Shown: piece by piece, positions 60,529-64,000 of the stretch
Numbering within the stretch: position 1 is the stretch's first letter
Layout: every line of letters starts with the position of its first letter
Source: Candidatus Dependentiae bacterium Noda2021
Lineage (GTDB): Bacteria; Babelota; Babeliae; Babelales; Vermiphilaceae
Direction of reading: 5' to 3'
DNA: 64,000 nt
Assembly (NCBI GenBank): GCA_020886235.1
Contig: AP025250.1
Span: 1,158,285-1,222,284, forward strand
Translations under genes and position numbers: made by a program
The notes under the pieces: generated by a model
The model's database searches: none
What the model saw: the letters and a program-made list of their open reading frames with translations, nothing else
Told to the model about the DNA's origin: nothing

Positions 60529-61242
60529 TTAATTGCCACTTATAAATTGCTTTATAAGCCCGTATTTTTCAGGGCGGTCAGCCAAGTCGGTAGACGTTGC
60601 TGATTGTACGATCTTGCCTTGATGCATTAAATAGATGGTTGCCTTTAATCGTTCAATAAGTGAGGTATCATGCGTAGCCACTAATACGATAAATCCTTGT
60701 TGTGCAAGATCTTGTATAGATTGTGCTACATGATTAGTAAGCAATGGATCAAGTGCAGAAGTTGGTTCATCCAAGCAGATTATTTGTGGTTGCAATGCCA
60801 AGGTACGCGCCAGAGCAAGTCGTTGCTTTTGACCACCAGAAAGTGATGAAGCATACATATTTTTTTTATCGGCAAGGCCATACTGGCTTAAAAGATTATG
60901 TGCGATGGTAACTGCATCGGCATGCGATTTGCCCGCAACTTTTTCAAGCGCTAAGGTAATATTTTGCTCGACGGTTAAATTTTCAAATAAGTTAAAATTT
61001 TGAAACACAAAACCAACAGTATGATTTTTATTTACTGTTGTTAAATCGAGCGGTTTGCCATCAAGGGTAAAGGCTCCTGCATCAGGTGTTTCAAGATTGT
61101 TAAGCACGCGAAGCAACGTTGATTTACCAACGCCAGAAGAGCCTAACAATACGGCAATTTCACCGTGGTTTACGGTAAGAGAAACGTCATCAATAATTTT
61201 TTTATCATTAAATGATTTTGAAAGATGTTCAATTTTGAGCAT
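60529..61242 (-). CDS. glnQ: polar amino-acid ABC transporter ATPase
   Basis: A 237-residue GlnQ/ArtP-type ATPase. Motifs: VLLGSSGVGKSTLLRVLNNL (Walker A), ASSLSGGQKQRLALARTL (signature), IICLDEPTSALDPLL (Walker B) and LVATHDTSL (switch His). The end PEKYGLIKQFIS is family-typical. It overlaps the permease gene upstream by 14 bases. With 61229-61888 and the binding protein at 63082 it makes one amino-acid importer, probably for arginine given the adjacent argR. Confidence 0.93.
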   Translation of the reverse strand: MLKIEHLSKSFNDKKIIDDVSLTVNHGEIAVLLGSSGVGKSTLLRVLNNLETPDAGAFTLDGKPLDLTTVNKNHTVGFVFQNFNLFENLTVEQNITLALEKVAGKSHADAVTIAHNLLSQYGLADKKNMYASSLSGGQKQRLALARTLALQPQIICLDEPTSALDPLLTNHVAQSIQDLAQQGFIVLVATHDTSLIERLKATIYLMHQGKIVQSATSTDLADRPEKYGLIKQFISGN

Positions 61243-61888
61243 GACGATTCATCCTTTGTTCAACCAGAGAAACGATTATGGAAAGAGTAGTTGTTATTAC
61301 TAAATAGATAAGAGCAATTACGGCATATAAGGTAAAGTAATCAAAGGTACGACTTCGTATTAAGGATCCTTCACGAGTAAGTTCTACAACACCAATGATA
61401 GACGCCAAACTAGAATCTTTGACCAGTGTAATAAACTCGTTGCCCAGTGCGGGAGTCACGACACGAAATGCTTGAGGGAGCACGATATAGCGGAGTGTTT
61501 GCCAACGTGACAATCCAAGACTATACGCAGCTTCAATTTGCCCTTTATTGATAGATTGTATTCCCGCTTTTACAATTTGGCTTACATACGCAGCACTGTT
61601 AAGACCAATTGCTAAAATCGCTGCCCAAAATGCCGGCAACCCAATGCCAAGTTGAGGAAGCACATAAAACGCAATAGTGATTTGGATTAGCATAGGTGTG
61701 CCCCGTATCAAAGTCACGTACGTGGTAATTAACCAGCGCAACGGTTTAAAAGGACTTGTGTGAGCAATGCCTAAGGTGGTGCCCAATAACATGCCAATAA
61801 GTCCAGATAGCCCTGCTATTTGAAGGGTAACTAACGTGCCGCGAGCAAGGGCAGGTAATGATTGTTTTATAAGGGGAAAATCTATCAT
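61229..61888 (-). CDS. glnP: polar amino-acid ABC transporter permease
   Basis: A 219-residue permease of the His/Glu/Gln/Arg family (HisM/GlnP). The N-terminal TLQIAGLSGLIGMLLGTTLG and YVTLIRGTPMLIQITIAFYVLPQ, then the EAA loop EAAYSLGLSRWQTLRYIVLPQAFRVVTPALGNEFITLVKDSSL (read in blocks) are diagnostic. About five membrane helices. One permease is enough for a homodimer. Upstream 148 bases are free of genes; a strong promoter is not obvious. Confidence 0.93.
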   Translation of the reverse strand: MIDFPLIKQSLPALARGTLVTLQIAGLSGLIGMLLGTTLGIAHTSPFKPLRWLITTYVTLIRGTPMLIQITIAFYVLPQLGIGLPAFWAAILAIGLNSAAYVSQIVKAGIQSINKGQIEAAYSLGLSRWQTLRYIVLPQAFRVVTPALGNEFITLVKDSSLASIIGVVELTREGSLIRSRTFDYFTLYAVIALIYLVITTTLSIIVSLVEQRMNRHAQN

Positions 61889-62036
61889 AGGGTTCCTATA
61901 ATTAAATGCATTATACTATGAATAATAATTCTTAATGCCTATAAAAGTCAATATTACTCACACCTCTTTTTACATTTTGTGCTATTTGTAGTAAAATTGC
62001 ATTATGAAAAATAGAAAATTGGATCATGGAGGTCAC

Positions 62037-62351
62037 ATGAAATTTACCATTCTTACATCTATTATGGTTATTGCGCCGGTGCTCTGTTTTGGCATGGATC
62101 GTAATGTATGTCCTGAGAAAGACTTTAAATCTATAGATAAAGGTTCTTGGGCAGATTATTTAATGATACAAAATTGGAAAAAAGCTTACACAAATCCATT
62201 GCCAACCGCAGTTGATTCACGCATAGTATCATCTGCGTACCATACAGGGCAAGAGCAAGACCAGTTACTGCATGAAGCTGACCGCGATATAGCAACTATG
62301 CTCGTTGCGGGTGATGGCCTGCTCTCAGAACAATCGTGTACAATTTTATAA
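62037..62351 (+). CDS. small exported protein, unknown function
   Basis: A 104-residue protein with signal peptide MKFTILTSIMVIAPVLCFG then Met20-Asp21. Start at 62037 is supported by GGAGG; an upstream ATG at 62004 would bury the signal. The mature part is short and acidic with two cysteines. It lies inside the otherwise minus-strand amino-acid transporter region between permease and binding protein, separated by terminators. No motif is recognised. Confidence 0.58.
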   Translation: MKFTILTSIMVIAPVLCFGMDRNVCPEKDFKSIDKGSWADYLMIQNWKKAYTNPLPTAVDSRIVSSAYHTGQEQDQLLHEADRDIATMLVAGDGLLSEQSCTIL

Positions 62352-62352
62352 T

Positions 62353-62388
62353 AAAAAGAGGCGCCATAATTTGGGCGCCTCTTTTTAT
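62353..62388. terminator. bidirectional terminator
   Basis: AAAAAGAGGCGCC and GGCGCCTCTTTTT around an 8-base loop (stem 62358-62365 with 62374-62381). It serves the plus gene ending at 62351 and the convergent minus gene ending at 62392. Confidence 0.88.
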
Positions 62389-62391
62389 ATC

Positions 62392-62949
62392 TTAAGTTAC
62401 AGATTCTAAAGCATGTAGCATTTTTGCATTGCGCTTTAGTGTCTTTTTGAGTTTTAATCTTTTCTTTATTGTTTTATAAATGATGTAGCTACCAACGGTA
62501 AAACATAAGCCAGTTGCAGTTAGCAGGCTAAAAATTTCGGCTTGTACATCGGCTTTTCTTTGTAGGTTTTTTTTGGTTGGCGGTTGCGATAATTCATAAT
62601 GAAGTAGATATAGTATACCCATACCAGCACAGTAGCAAATACCGCTTAAAAATAATTTAGAAGTAAGTCTAAAATATTGTTTTAACGTTTTATTTGTTTG
62701 ATGGGTGTTTTTTTTAATAATGGCCTTATAAAAATTACTATTTTCGACAATATGTGTATTGAGACATATATCTCCCGATTTTTCATAGATATATTTGAGC
62801 CACTTATAACTATTTTGGTCAGGCGCTCGTTTTTTATCTTTGATGCGAATAGTATCAGGAAATAAATTGTAATTAATCCAACTGTTTACAGAATTATATC
62901 CAACGGCCACTCGTGAGAATAATAAGCACATAAAAATAATTTTTTTCAT
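62392..62949 (-). CDS. exported protein with two membrane segments
   Basis: A 185-residue protein with an N-terminal signal (MKKIIFMCLLFSRVAVG). Residues 90-111 (LFLSGICYCAGMGILYLLHY) and 135-158 (AEIFSLLTATGLCFTVGSYIIY) are membrane segments. The C-terminus is strongly basic (IKKRLKLKKTLKRNAK), consistent with a cytosolic tail. It is 132 bases before the binding-protein gene on the same strand and separated by a terminator. Function unknown. Confidence 0.58.
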   Translation of the reverse strand: MKKIIFMCLLFSRVAVGYNSVNSWINYNLFPDTIRIKDKKRAPDQNSYKWLKYIYEKSGDICLNTHIVENSNFYKAIIKKNTHQTNKTLKQYFRLTSKLFLSGICYCAGMGILYLLHYELSQPPTKKNLQRKADVQAEIFSLLTATGLCFTVGSYIIYKTIKKRLKLKKTLKRNAKMLHALESVT

Positions 62950-63049
62950 AATTTTTCTCTAAGTTTTAATTCTGGGTAAATTTTGATGAGCAACACTACC
63001 ATAATTTTCTGGTGTGAGCAATTATGAAAAATTAAAATAAAAAATTAAC

Positions 63050-63076
63050 AAAAAAAGAGGCCCATGCAGGCCTCTT
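63050..63076 (-). terminator. rho-independent terminator after the binding protein
   Basis: AAGAGGCC (63055-63062) pairs with GGCCTCTT (63069-63076) with a 6-base loop. On the minus strand it ends in a run of T. Confidence 0.85.
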
Positions 63077-63081
63077 GCTAA

Positions 63082-63843
63082 TTAGTTGAGTTTCCATTTT
63101 TCTAAAAGCAGCTGCAATACGCCTTCGCGTTTTATATCATTGAGTGCTTTTTGAATAGGTTCTAGGAGTTCTTGATACTTGGGAGATATGGCAAATGAAT
63201 AGCTGTCGCTTGCGTCAGGTATTTCAACGATGGAAAATTTGTCAGTACCGTGTTTGTCAAAAAATGCTTTGACGCTGTTGCGCGCAGCAATAAACGCATC
63301 AGCGCGCCCTGATTCAAGTGCTAAGAATGCTTCAGTTGGAGTTGCGAGTCTGAGAAGATCGACACCTGGTTTTTGGCTCATATACAGGTCTGCCATGTAA
63401 CCTTCATTTACGACCGCTGTTTTATTTTCAAGTTCATTAATTGATGTTATCGCATGTTCTTTAGGGCTTACAATAAGAAGAGGATCTTGTTGCAAGTAAG
63501 GCTCTGTAAATATAATACGCTCTGCACGCTCAGGAGTTGAGGTGATGCCTGCTGCAATAACTTGAATTTGTCCAATTTGTGCAGCGGGGATTAATGCGTC
63601 AAAAGGCATGTCTTGTAATGTAATTTTTTTATCAAGGCGTTTTGCAACTTCCTCAATCAAATCAATGTCAAATCCTTGAATCTTATCATCGGAGATAAAG
63701 CTGTAGGGATAATAATCTGAGTTAGTCCCTACAATAAGTTGTTCATGATAATTTTCATGAGCCTTTTGACGTTTTGCAAAATACCACAAGGTGGTAGTGC
63801 TGATAATAAGGGCAAGCAATGCTGTATAAATATTCTTGTTCAT
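63082..63843 (-). CDS. amino-acid ABC transporter substrate-binding protein
   Basis: A 253-residue family 3 binding protein (ArtJ/HisJ-like). The N-terminus has a signal or anchor (TALLALIISTTTLWYF). The mature domain shows VGTNSDYYPYSFISDDKIQGFDIDLIEEVAKRL (in blocks), MPFDALIPAAQIGQIQVIAAGITSTPERAE, FTEPYL and SGRADAFIA. The ATG shares its A with the stop codon of the argR gene upstream (TAATG), so it is translationally coupled to it. The arginine assignment rests on argR and on chlamydial ArtJ precedent. It is on a separate transcript from the permease/ATPase. Confidence 0.9.
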   Translation of the reverse strand: MNKNIYTALLALIISTTTLWYFAKRQKAHENYHEQLIVGTNSDYYPYSFISDDKIQGFDIDLIEEVAKRLDKKITLQDMPFDALIPAAQIGQIQVIAAGITSTPERAERIIFTEPYLQQDPLLIVSPKEHAITSINELENKTAVVNEGYMADLYMSQKPGVDLLRLATPTEAFLALESGRADAFIAARNSVKAFFDKHGTDKFSIVEIPDASDSYSFAISPKYQELLEPIQKALNDIKREGVLQLLLEKWKLN

Positions 63844-64000
63844 TATTCCTCGGTTTGCTTGTAATACAATAGGGTGCTTAAATTGTTAAAGAGTTCCTTG
63901 GTGCGAGATATGCCAGCAGGATATACTATTACTACGTTTTCACCTGCTATAGTAGCTAAAATATCGCTATCTTCTTGAAGGTCAAGATAATCTGCTACAA
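63843..64000 (-). CDS. argR: arginine repressor ArgR (3' part)
   Basis: Only the last 52 residues or so are in the window. The frame ends EDSDILATIAGENVVIV, then YPAGISRTKELFNNLSTLLYYK and the stop TAA at 63843-63845. The D-I-x-x-T-I-A-G-x-x motif is the arginine-binding and hexamerisation part of ArgR, which normally reads E-V-x-G-T-I-A-G-D-D-T. The N-terminal winged helix lies outside the window. Its overlap with the amino-acid binding-protein gene strongly suggests arginine-responsive control of uptake. In Chlamydia ArgR controls glnPQ, a similar arrangement. Confidence 0.8.
   Translation of the reverse strand, partial: VADYLDLQEDSDILATIAGENVVIVYPAGISRTKELFNNLSTLLYYKQTEE

Noticed and set aside
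1..64000. CRISPR arrays, insertion sequences, integrases or att-like repeats
   Set aside because: No regular spaced repeats, transposase motifs or direct repeats flanking tRNA-Gly were seen.

Overview
The window is AT-rich, densely packed bacterial DNA. A compact information-processing core (ruvA, tRNA-Gly, jag, mnmE, rng, gatB, truA, prmC, ftsY, rnhB, rpsF, rpsR, typA, uvrC, clpB) alternates with more than thirty small genes encoding exported proteins of unknown function. Ankyrin-like and WD40 proteins with signal peptides, an ArgR/arginine-type ABC cluster, a metal ABC permease with a fused winged helix, and very little biosynthesis point to a host-dependent bacterium. The style matches Candidatus Dependentiae (TM6, Babeliae); that assignment is inference from gene content, not from a phylogenetic marker.

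Layout. 0-9 kb: 5' part of ruvA (minus), a frameshifted exported protein, tRNA-Gly, jag-mnmE, a GT28/MGDG-synthase-like glycosyltransferase, two tiny exported proteins, Pal, RNase G, GatB. 9-16.5 kb: an exported protein, a DEAD-box helicase behind a structured leader, an SphA-like barrel, and tandem photolyase/cryptochrome genes. 16.5-27.5 kb, mostly minus strand: exported proteins (MOSC-like, coiled-coil, ankyrin-like), mutY, a prmC-pilM-like-pilN-like operon, ftsY and a small HExxH metalloprotease. 27.5-43 kb: a HAS-barrel-like protein, rnhB, a degenerate LexA-like repressor with its own palindrome, a second mini-protease, rpsF-rpsR, a thioredoxin-ankyrin fusion, an exported MutS-like ATPase between two paralogous exported proteins, typA, and truA with a membrane-anchored acetyltransferase. 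43-53 kb, mostly minus strand: an ABC-2 exporter and a Tro/Ytg-type metal ABC operon ending in gpmI. 53-64 kb: uvrC-clpB, two exported WD40 proteins, and an amino-acid ABC system whose binding protein overlaps argR.

How the genes connect. The metal operon feeds a metal-dependent enzyme (GpmI). ArgR sits directly upstream of the amino-acid binding protein, as in chlamydial arginine uptake. MutY, UvrC, photolyase and cryptochrome form a DNA-repair set. The exported proteins are candidate periplasmic, surface or host-directed factors.

Two cross-cutting signals stand out. First, about 20 exported proteins carry a Met, usually followed by Asp or Glu, exactly where the signal peptide should end. 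Second, seven loci are each broken by single-base deletions (eight in all, every one a -1) that restore full-length proteins when corrected. This looks more like systematic homopolymer under-calling than biology. No CRISPR array, insertion sequence or rRNA was seen, and no gene-free stretch exceeds about 300 bases; the largest (9797-10077) holds a promoter and a structured leader, and 52792-53055 holds nothing I can support beyond a possible TTGACA element.
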